Source of the DNA: an uncultured Ruminiclostridium sp.
GTDB taxonomy: Bacteria > Bacillota > Clostridia > Oscillospirales > Ruminococcaceae
Direction: 5' to 3'
NCBI GenBank assembly: GCA_944386545.1
Contig: CALXBK010000008.1
Span: forward strand, 1 to 64,000
DNA: 64,000 nt
Positions 31,916 to 40,253 of the stretch are shown here, one piece after another. The stretch's first letter is position 1; each line of letters opens with the position of its first letter. The notes below the pieces were generated by a model, which saw only the letters and a program-made list of their open reading frames with translations, made no database searches and had not been told where the DNA came from. A program made the position numbers and the translations under genes.

Positions 31916-32770
31916 GTGAACGCAAAAGAAATTGTGACCAAAACCTTTGAAAAGGCCAAGCTCGGAGGCTATAAAATCGAGGAGGTTGACGAATTTTTAA
32001 GGGACGTTTCCGTAGAATTTAAAAAACTCCGGAATGAAAATGAGGAGCTTGAAAAGAAGCTGGAGGTGCTTGCCGAAAAGATTAGGGAGTATCGCAAGGA
32101 CGAGGACGCAATCAGAGACGCTTTGCTTAGTGCAAAGAAAGAGGGAATTGCAATCGTCAAGGAGGCTAAGGAGCAGGCTGAAAAGATAAATAAGGAAGCT
32201 AAGGAAAAGGCTGAAAAGACAATTAAGGACGCAGATGAGCTTGCGGCTAAGAAGAAAATGCAGGGCGAAGAGGAGCTTGAAGCCGCAAGAGAAAAGGCGA
32301 AGAATACAATTGATAACGCCAACGCCAAATCCGATGAAATTCACAGCGTAATGACGCAGCGTACCGAGAGAGAGCAGATTGTACTCCAGCGCATAAGAAA
32401 AGAGGTTGAGGAGTATTCTGCAAAGCTCGTTTCCGCTTATAACGCTCAGATTGAGGTAATCAAGGCTATTCCCCGTCAGTGCGAGAATGAGTTTATAATC
32501 TCCACCGCAAAAGAGGCGGAGGCAAGAAAGCCCGCGGACAGCGCATTTGCAAAGCAGATAGCTGAAAAGGAGAAGGCAAAGAAGGAACAGCCTGAAGCAG
32601 AGGTTAAGTTTGAGGTGAAGGAAGAAGCCAAGACGGAGGAAAAGAAATCCGAAACGGAAGAAAAGCAGGCAGAAAAGACCGACAAGGCAAGCGGTTCCGT
32701 GCTTTTCAGCTTAAAGGGCGAAAAAGAGGAAAAGAACACCGAGGTGCTTGAATTCGGAAAGAACGCCTGA
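31916..32770 (+). CDS. divIVA: DivIVA-family polar/septal coiled-coil protein
   Basis: 284 residues. The N-terminal membrane-binding motif is recognisable (NAKEIVTKTFEKAKLGGYKIEEVDEFLRDVS), then a long coiled coil with Lys/Glu-rich heptads to about residue 170 and an acidic, low-complexity tail. DivIVA marks negative membrane curvature and places division or growth machinery. The start is GTG at 31916 with AGGAGG at 31902-31907, which overlaps the ylmH stop. The tail is longer than in Bacillus (164 residues in total there). Confidence 0.9.
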   Translation: MNAKEIVTKTFEKAKLGGYKIEEVDEFLRDVSVEFKKLRNENEELEKKLEVLAEKIREYRKDEDAIRDALLSAKKEGIAIVKEAKEQAEKINKEAKEKAEKTIKDADELAAKKKMQGEEELEAAREKAKNTIDNANAKSDEIHSVMTQRTEREQIVLQRIRKEVEEYSAKLVSAYNAQIEVIKAIPRQCENEFIISTAKEAEARKPADSAFAKQIAEKEKAKKEQPEAEVKFEVKEEAKTEEKKSETEEKQAEKTDKASGSVLFSLKGEKEEKNTEVLEFGKNA

Positions 32771-32824
32771 GATAATTTTTCGGCTTGTATGTGTACATAA
32801 AGACAATGAAAGGAAACAAGGCAG

Positions 32825-33433
32825 ATGTTATATATAGCTCTTGCGGCAGCAGCGTTGCTTGCGGGACTTGACCAGCTTACAAAATATCTCGTACACACCA
32901 ACATGGAGCTGCATGAGTCTATACCGATAATACAGTTCGGCGACACCCATGTGCTTAGCATAACCAGCGAAAGAAACACGGGTGCTGCGTTCAGTATACT
33001 TGAGGGAAAGCAGATTTTCCTTTCGGTGTTCGTAAGCATTGTGCTGATTGTACTTTTGTACCTTTTGCTTTCAAAAAAGGTTAAAAGGACGCCGTATATT
33101 TGGAGCATGGCTTTGATTATTTCGGGCGGTGTGGGAAATCTCATCGACCGTGTTTTCAGAGGCTATGTCGTTGACTTTATAGACGTAAAGATAATCAACT
33201 TTGCCGTTTTCAATATAGCGGATATCTGTGCTGTCTGCGGCTCGGCTCTGCTTTTAATTCTCGTGATACTTGACGAGATAAAGGAAAGCAGGCTCAAAAA
33301 AGCGCAGGAGGCGCAGAAGGGCGATGTATCCGCTTCAAAGACGAATGTAAAGCTCGAAAGGCTCGAAGACGGTAAAACGCAGGAAGCGGAAAAAGCGGAT
33401 AATTCAGATACTGCCGACGGCGATAATGACTGA
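32825..33433 (+). CDS. lspA: Prolipoprotein signal peptidase with charged C-terminal extension
   Basis: 202 residues. Four transmembrane helices. Catalytic aspartates are in GYVVDFIDV and FNIADICAVCG; the conserved SERNTGAAFS and GGVGNLIDRVFRG motifs are present. It cleaves diacylglyceryl-modified lipoprotein precursors, such as the GH9, GH5 and solute-binding lipoproteins in this window. About 45 residues past the last helix are hydrophilic and absent from typical LspA (about 160 residues). rluD follows after 41 bp. Confidence 0.93.
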   Translation: MLYIALAAAALLAGLDQLTKYLVHTNMELHESIPIIQFGDTHVLSITSERNTGAAFSILEGKQIFLSVFVSIVLIVLLYLLLSKKVKRTPYIWSMALIISGGVGNLIDRVFRGYVVDFIDVKIINFAVFNIADICAVCGSALLLILVILDEIKESRLKKAQEAQKGDVSASKTNVKLERLEDGKTQEAEKADNSDTADGDND

Positions 33434-33474
33434 TTTTATCCGATACCGCAAAACGACCGACCGGAGGTATTGCT

Positions 33475-34386
33475 GTGAAATACGAATTTACCTGTGAAAA
33501 CGGCGGCGAAAGAGCAGACAGCTTTCTGTCAGGGCAGGAAGCGGGAATATCACGATCAGCAGCCGCCGCTCTTATAGAGCAGGGCTGTTGTCTTGTAAAC
33601 GGGAAAAAGGTTTCCAAAAGCTACAAGCTCAAAGCGGGCGATATTGTGTTTGTGGACGCGCCTGAACCTGAAACGGCGCAGATACTCCCCGAAAACATAC
33701 CGCTTGACATTTTGTACGAGGACGACGACCTGCTTGTTGTGAACAAGCCGAAAGGAATGGTCGTGCATCCTGCGGCGGGACATTATTCGGGGACGCTTGT
33801 AAACGCTCTCATGCATCACTGCAAGGACAGGCTTTCTGCCATAAACGGCGTGATAAGGCCGGGAATAGTGCATCGCATAGATAAGGATACAAGCGGCTTG
33901 CTTATCGTTGCCAAAAACGACACGGCGCACAATTTTTTGGCAGAGCAGATAAAGGCGCACAGCTTCACAAGAGAATACGCCGCCGTTGTGCAGGGTGTGA
34001 TAAAAACCGACGGCACGGTAAATGCTCCGATAGGCAGACATAAGACGGACAGAAAGAAGATGTGCGTCACGGCTGAAAATTCAAGAGAAGCCGTCACGCA
34101 TTATTTTGTAGAACAGAATTATAAAAACAACACGCTTTTGCGATTAAGGCTCGAAACGGGCAGAACGCACCAGATAAGAGTTCACATGGCGTATATCGGT
34201 CATCCTGTGACGGGCGACGAGGTGTACGGCAGCGGCACTCCGAAATGGCTGTGCGGACAATGCCTGCACGCAAGGAAGATAGGCTTTGTGCATCCGAACG
34301 GGCAGTATCTCGAATTTGACAGCGAGCTTCCCCGGTATTTTACAAAGCTGTTAAGGTCGCTTGACTCGCAAAAGCTCGTGATGTAA
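33475..34386 (+). CDS. rluD: RluA/RluD-family pseudouridine synthase
   Basis: 303 residues. An N-terminal S4 domain (ERADSFLSGQEAGISRSAAAALIEQGCCLVNGKKVSKSYKLKAGD) precedes the catalytic domain with the Asp motif GIVHRIDKDTSGLL and LRLETGRTHQIRVHMAYIGHPVTGDEVYG. It converts uridines of 23S rRNA to pseudouridine; exact sites cannot be told from sequence, and paralogues exist. The start is GTG at 33475 behind CGGAGG. It closes the lspA end of the division cluster. Confidence 0.9.
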   Translation: MKYEFTCENGGERADSFLSGQEAGISRSAAAALIEQGCCLVNGKKVSKSYKLKAGDIVFVDAPEPETAQILPENIPLDILYEDDDLLVVNKPKGMVVHPAAGHYSGTLVNALMHHCKDRLSAINGVIRPGIVHRIDKDTSGLLIVAKNDTAHNFLAEQIKAHSFTREYAAVVQGVIKTDGTVNAPIGRHKTDRKKMCVTAENSREAVTHYFVEQNYKNNTLLRLRLETGRTHQIRVHMAYIGHPVTGDEVYGSGTPKWLCGQCLHARKIGFVHPNGQYLEFDSELPRYFTKLLRSLDSQKLVM

Positions 34387-34399
34387 AGCAGGGGCGGCA

Positions 34400-35203
34400 A
34401 TGAAATTTGAGAATGTTATAATTATGAGCGACCTTGACGGTACGCTGCTTGACGATAAAAAAAACATATCCGAAACGGATTTACATTCCATAGAGCAGTT
34501 TTGCAACGAGGGCGGAATGTTCACCATAGCGACGGGCAGGGGCTATTCCATGGCAAAGCCTGTGGCGCAAAAGCTTGGACTCAGAATACCCGCCGTGATA
34601 TTCAACGGCTCTGCCGTGTATGATTTTAGGCAGGAAAAATTCTTATGGCAAAGCGAGGTAACGCAAAGGGCGAGGGATTATGTAAGGCTTGTAATGGAGC
34701 GTTTTCCCGATGTGGGAATAGAGGTGCTTCACAAGCACACGGTGTATGTCCCCGCGCTCAACGACGTCGAACGGGCGCACATGGCTCTTGAAAACGTGCA
34801 GGCGGATACATGCAGGGTATCGGATATTCCCGGTGAGGGCTGGCTCAAGGTGCTGTTTGCTTACCCCGAGGAAAAAATGCCGGAGCTTGCGGCATTTATT
34901 GACGAGCATTGCAGCGAGGGTACGAACAGAGTGCTGTCTGCCCCCGTGTTTTATGAGCTATTGCCGACGGGAGTGAGCAAGGCGTACGGCTATAAACAGC
35001 TTTTGAGGGTAATCGGCGAGGAAAAACGCTTTACCGTGGCGGCGGGAGATTATCCCAACGACGCCGAAATGGTAAGACAGGCAAACCTCGGCGTGGCGGT
35101 ATCAAACGCCCATGACGAGGTAAAGGCGGCGGCCGATATAATAATAGGCTCAAACAACGAAAACCCTATGACGCAGATAATTGAAAAAATTGCGGCAATG
35201 TAG
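34400..35203 (+). CDS. HAD-superfamily (Cof/IIB) phosphatase
   Basis: 267 residues. The HAD motifs are MSDLDGTLLDD (nucleophile Asp), TIATGRGYSMAKP, the Lys in GVSKAYGYKQLL and AAGDYPNDAEMVRQANLGVAVSNA. The type IIB cap places it with Cof-like sugar-phosphate or flavin-precursor phosphatases. Substrate is unknown. It starts 13 bp after rluD, so it may be the last gene of that transcript; a new strong promoter follows. Confidence 0.88.
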   Translation: MKFENVIIMSDLDGTLLDDKKNISETDLHSIEQFCNEGGMFTIATGRGYSMAKPVAQKLGLRIPAVIFNGSAVYDFRQEKFLWQSEVTQRARDYVRLVMERFPDVGIEVLHKHTVYVPALNDVERAHMALENVQADTCRVSDIPGEGWLKVLFAYPEEKMPELAAFIDEHCSEGTNRVLSAPVFYELLPTGVSKAYGYKQLLRVIGEEKRFTVAAGDYPNDAEMVRQANLGVAVSNAHDEVKAAADIIIGSNNENPMTQIIEKIAAM

Positions 35204-35215
35204 TTGTTAATACTA

Positions 35216-35244
35216 TTGACTTATTGCCGTTTATGTAATATAAT
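35216..35244 (+). promoter_or_regulatory. Consensus promoter for the transketolase genes
   Basis: TTGACT (35216-35221), 17-bp spacer, TATAAT (35239-35244); start near 35251, then a short ACGCT/AGCGT hairpin in the leader. Confidence 0.85.
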
Positions 35245-35295
35245 TACTATGAAAACGCTTACATAGCGTGGCAAACGGCTTTTTATAAGGAAGGA

Positions 35296-36150
35296 ATGGT
35301 TACCGAAATGGACGCAACGTTAAAAAATCAGATGGAAATAACTGCAACCAAGGTAAGAATGGGAATAATCGAGGGAGTATACAACGCTAAATCCGGTCAT
35401 CCGGGCGGCTCTCTTTCGGTTGCGGATACGCTTACCTATCTTTATTTTGCAAGAATGAATGTAGATCCCGAAAATCCTTTAAGCCCCAACCGCGACAGAC
35501 TTGTGCTGTCCAAGGGACATACAGCGCCCGCACTTTACTCGGTGCTTGCCAACAGAGGCTTTTTCCCTTTTGAGGATTTAAAGACGCTGCGCCATATCGG
35601 CTCTAAGCTCCAGGGACACCCCGTGTATAAAAAAGTTCCCGGTGTTGATATGAGCACGGGCTCGCTCGGACAGGGAATTTCTGCGGCGTGCGGCATGGCG
35701 CTGTCGGGCAAGCTGTCGGGCGACTGCTATAAGGTTTATGCAATTTTAGGCGACGGCGAAATTCAGGAAGGTCAGGTATGGGAGGCGGCAATGTTTGCGG
35801 CTCACTACCAGCTTGACAACCTTATTGCGGTAGTGGACAACAACGGACTTCAGATAGACGGAAGAATAAAGGATGTTATGTCCCCCTATCCGATTGACGA
35901 AAAATTCAAAGCGTTCGGCTGGCATACGATTTCGGTTGACGCACACGACTTTGACGCTCTTGAAAAGGCGTTCAACGAAGCGGAAACGGTTTCGGGACAG
36001 CCCGTTGTAATAATTCAGAAGAGCATAAAGGGCAAGGGCGTATCCTTTATGGAGGATAACGTTTCATGGCACGGCGCCGCACCCAATGAGGAGCAGTACA
36101 ATCAGGCAATGAGCGAGCTTGCGGCTCATCTCGAAGCGCTTACTAAGTAA
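35296..36150 (+). CDS. Transketolase, N-terminal (TPP-binding) subunit
   Basis: 284 residues. Split transketolase alpha half: GHPGGSLSVADTLTYLYF, DRLVLSKGHTAPALYSVLA, STGSLGQGISAACGMAL, and the TPP motif GDGEIQEGQVWEAAMFAAHYQLDNLIAVVDNNGLQIDG. With the next gene it forms the two-subunit enzyme of the non-oxidative pentose phosphate pathway, which also feeds xylose and arabinose into fermentation. The ATG at 35296 is very close to the AAGGA; the in-frame ATG at 35308 is an alternative start. Confidence 0.92.
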   Translation: MVTEMDATLKNQMEITATKVRMGIIEGVYNAKSGHPGGSLSVADTLTYLYFARMNVDPENPLSPNRDRLVLSKGHTAPALYSVLANRGFFPFEDLKTLRHIGSKLQGHPVYKKVPGVDMSTGSLGQGISAACGMALSGKLSGDCYKVYAILGDGEIQEGQVWEAAMFAAHYQLDNLIAVVDNNGLQIDGRIKDVMSPYPIDEKFKAFGWHTISVDAHDFDALEKAFNEAETVSGQPVVIIQKSIKGKGVSFMEDNVSWHGAAPNEEQYNQAMSELAAHLEALTK

Positions 36151-36166
36151 TCGGAGGATAAGAAAA

Positions 36167-37102
36167 ATGGAGAAGAAAGCAACTCGTGAAAGCTATGGCG
36201 AAGCGCTTGTAATGCTCGCTGAAAAGAGAAACGATTTAGTAGTTTTGGACGCTGATCTTGCGGCGGCAACCAAGACAGGAATATTCAAGAAGGCATATCC
36301 CGACCGCTTTTTTGACTGCGGTATTGCAGAAGCGAACATGATGGGCGTAGCGGCAGGTATCGCTACCACAGGAAGGCTCGTTTTTGCAAGCACCTTTGCA
36401 ATGTTTGCCGCAGGCAGAGCGTATGAAATAATCAGAAACAGCATAGGCTATCCTCGTCTTAATGTAAAGATAGGCGCAACCCATGCGGGTATTTCGGTAG
36501 GCGAGGACGGAGCTACCCACCAGTGCAACGAGGATATTGCGCTTATGTGTACCATTCCCGGCATGACGGTAATCAACCCCGCCGACGATACAGAGGCAAA
36601 GGCGGCTGTGCTTGCAATGGCTGATTACGAAGGCCCCTGCTATTTGAGATTTGGCAGACTTGCTGCTCCTGTGTTCAATGATAAGGATACCTACAAGTTT
36701 GAGGTGGGCAAGGGCATTGAGCTGAAAAACGGCGACGATATAACAATCGTTGCAACGGGACTTATGGTTTCCGAGGCTCTCAGTGCCGCTAAGGTGCTTG
36801 AAGCACAGGGGATAAACGCCCGAGTTATCAATATCCACACTATAAAGCCCATTGACAGAAATATTATTATCAAAGCGGCAAAGGAAACCGGCAGGATAGT
36901 TACCGTTGAAGAACACAGCGTAATAGGCGGTCTTGGCAGTGCTGTCTGCGACGTTGTCTGCGAGAGCTGTCCCGTTCCCGTTGTGAAGATAGGCGTGAAC
37001 GATGTTTACGGCCATTCCGGTCCTGCTGTAAAGCTTCTTGAGGAATTTGGACTTTGCGCTGATAATATTGTTTCCGTTGTTAAAAAGACATTGGGTAAAT
37101 AA
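36167..37102 (+). CDS. Transketolase, C-terminal (pyrimidine-binding) subunit
   Basis: 311 residues. It has the Pyr domain with the catalytic-type Glu region (FFDCGIAEANMMGVAAGIATTGRLVFASTFAMFAAGRAYEIIRN), THAGISVGEDGATHQCNEDIALM and a transketolase C-terminal domain (TVEEHSVIGGLGSAV, GVNDVYGHSGPAVKLLEEFGL). The start is ATG at 36167 with CGGAGG upstream; a longer frame overlaps the partner gene. It works with the N-terminal subunit 16 bp upstream. Confidence 0.92.
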   Translation: MEKKATRESYGEALVMLAEKRNDLVVLDADLAAATKTGIFKKAYPDRFFDCGIAEANMMGVAAGIATTGRLVFASTFAMFAAGRAYEIIRNSIGYPRLNVKIGATHAGISVGEDGATHQCNEDIALMCTIPGMTVINPADDTEAKAAVLAMADYEGPCYLRFGRLAAPVFNDKDTYKFEVGKGIELKNGDDITIVATGLMVSEALSAAKVLEAQGINARVINIHTIKPIDRNIIIKAAKETGRIVTVEEHSVIGGLGSAVCDVVCESCPVPVVKIGVNDVYGHSGPAVKLLEEFGLCADNIVSVVKKTLGK

Positions 37103-37106
37103 CTTC

Positions 37107-37396
37107 AATCCACCGCTTATGCGGTGATTCAGACTGTCGATAAACCCACGCACCGCTAAAACGCAGTTTTTTTAAAATCTTTTCGTTTTTAAACCAATTT
37201 GATATTATAATCTTTACAGAGCCGGTTTTCGGCTCTGTAAAGCCGTTTTAGCTTACGGCGTCAACAGCCTCCTATCGTATAAACATACGACGACGGAGGC
37301 TGTTTCCTTGTCTGCGTGTGTTTTTCGCAGTCTGTCAGCTTGTAGACAAATACTTTGTCTACAAGCTGAATCCACCGCTTATGCGGTGGATTTTTT
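37107..37396 (+). repeat. Tandem hairpin array flanked by 20-nt direct repeats; last hairpin is a terminator
   Basis: After the transketolase stop the 360-bp gap holds a row of palindromes: 37111-37126; 37213-37241 (12-bp perfect stem TTTACAGAGCCG); 37242-37259; 37263-37304 (AACAGCCTCC / GGAGGCTGTT with an inner TCGTAT/ATACGA); 37336-37368 (perfect 15-bp stem, 3-nt loop); 37369-37392 (10-bp stem followed by TTTT, a terminator). The first and last hairpins share AATCCACCGCTTATGCGGTG (37107-37126 and 37369-37388). A TATAAT at 37206-37211 lacks a clear -35. It could be a small RNA of about 180 nt or an inserted palindromic element. Confidence 0.6.
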
Positions 37397-37461
37397 CACA
37401 ATAAACAAAGGTTATTCATAAATTTCAGTAAGGGCGAAAACTATCGAAGAAAGGAAATTTT

Positions 37462-37713
37462 ATGAATAACATAAAGCGGCTGTCCGAGCTTTGTGAGGGG
37501 CAGAGCGCGAGGGTAACGGTATTAAACGCTCAGAACGCCATGCGAAGGCGGCTTATGGATATAGGTCTTACGACAGGCGCGAGAGCAAAGTGCGTCATAC
37601 AGGGAAAGGGAATATCCGCATACCGCATCAGAGGAGCGATAACGGCGATAAGAGCTGAGGACGCAGACACTGTAACTGTGTGCGTATGCGATGAAGAAAC
37701 GCCGCAATACTAA
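37462..37713 (+). CDS. feoA: FeoA-domain protein
   Basis: 83 residues, one SH3-like FeoA domain: RLSELCEGQSARVTVLNAQNAMRRRLMDIGLTTGARAKCVIQGKG, then RGAITAIRAEDADTVTVCV. FeoA assists the FeoB ferrous iron transporter; stand-alone FeoA proteins also occur. No feoB is in the window, so its partner is elsewhere or it acts alone. GAAAGGAAAT precedes the ATG. It lies between the hairpin array and the pyr operon promoter. Confidence 0.85.
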   Translation: MNNIKRLSELCEGQSARVTVLNAQNAMRRRLMDIGLTTGARAKCVIQGKGISAYRIRGAITAIRAEDADTVTVCVCDEETPQY

Positions 37714-37750
37714 TGTGAAAAAATTTTCTCTAAAAATTTTTAAATTTATG

Positions 37751-37779
37751 TAGACAAACGGCGAAAAATATAGTATAAT
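37751..37779 (+). promoter_or_regulatory. Promoter of the pyrimidine operon
   Basis: TAGACA (37751-37756), 17-bp spacer, TATAAT (37774-37779). Start expected at about 37786, giving a leader of about 158 nt that contains the terminator hairpin at 37889-37926. Confidence 0.75.
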
Positions 37780-37788
37780 AAAATGACT

Positions 37789-37950
37789 ATGGAAATATCC
37801 GATACAGCTGCGGCAGCAAAACTTGAATTACGCTGTTCATTCGGAGAAAACTGTACTTTACAAGATGTTGAGAATAGCTTCCGAAATGCGATTTTTTCCG
37901 TGTCACCGAAAAAATCGTATTTTTTTGCAAAAGTGAGGTGCGGATGTTGA
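37789..37950 (+). CDS. Possible pyr leader ORF reading through the attenuator
   Basis: An open frame from the ATG at 37789 (another ATG at 37783) runs 53 codons through the whole leader terminator and stops with TGA at 37948-37950, overlapping the pyrC start. The layout resembles the enterobacterial pyrBI leader, where a 44-codon leader peptide crosses the attenuator and translation opens it when UTP is low. Against it: no ribosome binding site, and the ATG lies almost at the predicted transcript start, so translation would need to be leaderless. The peptide has no recognised domain. Treat as a hypothesis. Confidence 0.35.
   Translation: MEISDTAAAAKLELRCSFGENCTLQDVENSFRNAIFSVSPKKSYFFAKVRCGC
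37889..37926 (+). terminator. Intrinsic terminator in the pyr leader (attenuator)
   Basis: Perfect 10-bp stem CGATTTTTTC (37889-37898) / GAAAAAATCG (37908-37917), 9-nt loop, followed by TATTTTTTT. It ends 17 bp before the pyrC start codon, after the promoter, so it must be bypassed for operon expression. No PyrR-binding loop that I recognise is visible in the leader and no pyrR is in the window. Confidence 0.75.
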
Positions 37951-39221
37951 GTATTTTGCTTAAAAACGGTAATGTGATTGATCCCTCAAGCCGATTTGAG
38001 GGCAAGGCGGACTTGCTTATCAAAAACGGGGTAATAGCCGAGATAGGCGAAAGCCTTGACGCTACGGCAGACAAGGTTATTGACTGCGAGGGACTGTGCG
38101 TTATTCCCGGAATATGCGATATGCATGTTCATTTGAGAGATCCCGGTCAGACGCATAAGGAGGATATTATAACCGGCTGTGAGGCGGCGGCAGCAGGCGG
38201 CGTGACTGCGCTTGCGTGTATGCCCAACACCGTGCCCCCCGTTGATAATGCCGAAACCGTAAGGTACATCAAGGAAAAGGCAAAAAACGCAAAGGCAAGA
38301 GTTTACCCCGTGGGCTGTATCACAAAGGGACTTAAGGGCGAGGAGCTGTGCGACTATCAGGAGCTGAGGGCGGCAGGGTGCGTTGCGGTATCCGACGACG
38401 GCAGACCTGTAAAATCCGCTGTTATGATGGCGCAGGCGATGGAAAAAGCCCATTATGCGGGACTTAAGGTAATTTCCCACTGCGAGGACCTTGAGATAAT
38501 AGACGGGGGAATTATAAACGAGGGTAAAATCTCCAAGCAGCTCGGCGTAAAGGGCATGAGCAGGCTGAGCGAGGACACCATCACCGCAAGAGAGCTTGCA
38601 ATAGCGCAGGATCTCCAGATGCCGATACACATAGCGCATGTTTCCACCAAGGGAAGCGCAAATATTATCAAGTCAAATGTTTTTGTCGGCGTTATGTGTA
38701 CCTGTGAAACCGCACCGCACTACCTTATGCTCACCGATGAAATGCTGCTCTCCCGCGACGCGGATTACCGCATGAATCCCCCTTTAAGAGAGGAGGAGGA
38801 CGTGCTGGCAATGCGTGCGGCTGTGGCAAACGGAACTATCGACTGCATAGTTACCGACCATGCGCCCCACTCGGCTGAGGAAAAGGCGGATTTTGAAAAA
38901 GCGCCCAACGGCGTTGTGGGACTTGAAACCTCCCTTGCGGCGTCCCTTACTGCGCTTGTTCATACAAATACCATAAGCCTTGCCCAGCTTGTGAGAATGA
39001 TGTGCGTAAATCCGAGAACGATACTCGGAATAGAGGGCGGCTCGCTTGCAAAGGGCGAGCTTGCGGATATAGCGATATTTGATCCCGACGAAGAATGGAC
39101 GGTACAGCCCGAAAAGCTCCATTCAAAGTCAAAGAACACCTGCTTTAAGGGAATGACGCTCAAAGGCAGAGTTAAATATACCCTGCTCGGCGGAGAGATA
39201 GTTTATACCGACGGAGAATAA
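37944..39221 (+). CDS. pyrC: Dihydroorotase
   Basis: 425 residues. Third step of UMP synthesis: carbamoyl-aspartate to dihydroorotate. Class I DHOase motifs are clear: GICDMHVHLRDPGQTHKEDI (metal His pair), the RVYPVGCITKG lysine region, VISHCED, HIAHVSTKGS, ETAPHYLML and CIVTDHAPHS (active-site Asp). GAGGTG precedes ATG 37944; GTG 37938 and TTG 37947 are other possible starts. It leads the pyr operon downstream of the attenuator. pyrB and pyrE are not in the window. Confidence 0.93.
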   Translation: MLSILLKNGNVIDPSSRFEGKADLLIKNGVIAEIGESLDATADKVIDCEGLCVIPGICDMHVHLRDPGQTHKEDIITGCEAAAAGGVTALACMPNTVPPVDNAETVRYIKEKAKNAKARVYPVGCITKGLKGEELCDYQELRAAGCVAVSDDGRPVKSAVMMAQAMEKAHYAGLKVISHCEDLEIIDGGIINEGKISKQLGVKGMSRLSEDTITARELAIAQDLQMPIHIAHVSTKGSANIIKSNVFVGVMCTCETAPHYLMLTDEMLLSRDADYRMNPPLREEEDVLAMRAAVANGTIDCIVTDHAPHSAEEKADFEKAPNGVVGLETSLAASLTALVHTNTISLAQLVRMMCVNPRTILGIEGGSLAKGELADIAIFDPDEEWTVQPEKLHSKSKNTCFKGMTLKGRVKYTLLGGEIVYTDGE

Positions 39222-39293
39222 CTCTCCGTTGATAATACAAAAGAGATAACAGTCTGTAAAAAAGGACTTAAAATAGAAAGGAATGGTCATAAT

Positions 39294-40229
39294 ATGTCAA
39301 TGGATTTATTGCTCAAAAACATCTGCAAGAAGCAGAACCCCACGGTGGTGGGACTTGATCCTAAGCTGGATTATGTACCCGAATACATAAAGGAGAAGGC
39401 GTTCAACAAGTACGGAGAAAATTTAAAGGGTGCGGCAAAGGCAATCCTTGAATTTAATAAGTGCCTTATCGACAGCCTTTATGAAATCATACCCGCAGTA
39501 AAGCCCCAGGCGGCATATTATGAAATGTACGGCACGGCAGGAATGAAAACGCTGTACAAAACACAGGAATACGCAAAAAGCAGAGGAATGTACGTCATCA
39601 CCGACGGCAAGCGCAACGATATAGGCGCAACAATGGAAGCGTACGCAACGGCGCACTTAGGCAAGGTAAAGGTGAGAGATGGAGAATACACACCCTTTAT
39701 GGGCGACAGCCTTACGGTAAACGGCTATCTCGGCACAGACGGAATAAAGCCGCTTATCAATGTCTGCAAAGAGTACGACAAGAGCATATTCGTGCTGGTC
39801 AAGACCTCAAACCCATCAAGCGGCGAGCTTCAGGACTTGAAGGTTGACGGCACTCCGATATATGAGCTTATGGGTAAGATGTGCGAAAAGTGGGGCGAGG
39901 AGCTCCCCGGCGCATACGGCTATTCGGGAGTGGGCGCAGTAGTAGGCGCAACCTACCCCGAGCAGATTGCCGAGCTTCGCGCAAAGCTCCCGCACACCTT
40001 CTTCCTTATCCCCGGCTACGGCGCGCAGGGCGCAGGAGCTAAGGATATTGCGGCGGCGTTTGATGAAAACGGCCTCGGAGGAATAGTAAACAGCTCAAGA
40101 GCGATTATGACGGCGTACAAAAAGGAGGGCTGCGACGAGTGTGACTTTGCAGGCGCGGCATTCAGAGAGGCTATGCGCATGAGAGATGAGATAATGAGCT
40201 ATGTAAAGCAGATAAAGCTCCCTCAGTAA
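39294..40229 (+). CDS. pyrF: Orotidine-5'-phosphate decarboxylase (type 2)
   Basis: 311 residues, the longer form of OMP decarboxylase that makes UMP. NPTVVGLDPKLDYVPEYI, AVKPQAAYYE, the catalytic cluster ITDGKRNDIGATMEAYA (Lys/Asp), and the phosphate loop LIPGYGAQGAGAKD, then GIVNSSRAIM are all present. GAAAGGAATGG precedes the ATG. It is second in the operon; the 72-bp gap to pyrC shows no terminator. Confidence 0.93.
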   Translation: MSMDLLLKNICKKQNPTVVGLDPKLDYVPEYIKEKAFNKYGENLKGAAKAILEFNKCLIDSLYEIIPAVKPQAAYYEMYGTAGMKTLYKTQEYAKSRGMYVITDGKRNDIGATMEAYATAHLGKVKVRDGEYTPFMGDSLTVNGYLGTDGIKPLINVCKEYDKSIFVLVKTSNPSSGELQDLKVDGTPIYELMGKMCEKWGEELPGAYGYSGVGAVVGATYPEQIAELRAKLPHTFFLIPGYGAQGAGAKDIAAAFDENGLGGIVNSSRAIMTAYKKEGCDECDFAGAAFREAMRMRDEIMSYVKQIKLPQ

Positions 40230-40253
40230 AGAAAAACGAAAGGAAGGAAAACG

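Noticed and set aside
37183..37211. Promoter for a small RNA in the hairpin array
   Set aside because: TATAAT is present at 37206 but no acceptable -35 at the right distance, so not listed as a promoter.
37107..37396. CRISPR array in the hairpin cluster
   Set aside because: Only two 20-nt repeats 262 bp apart, no regular spacers and no cas genes; no CRISPR elsewhere.
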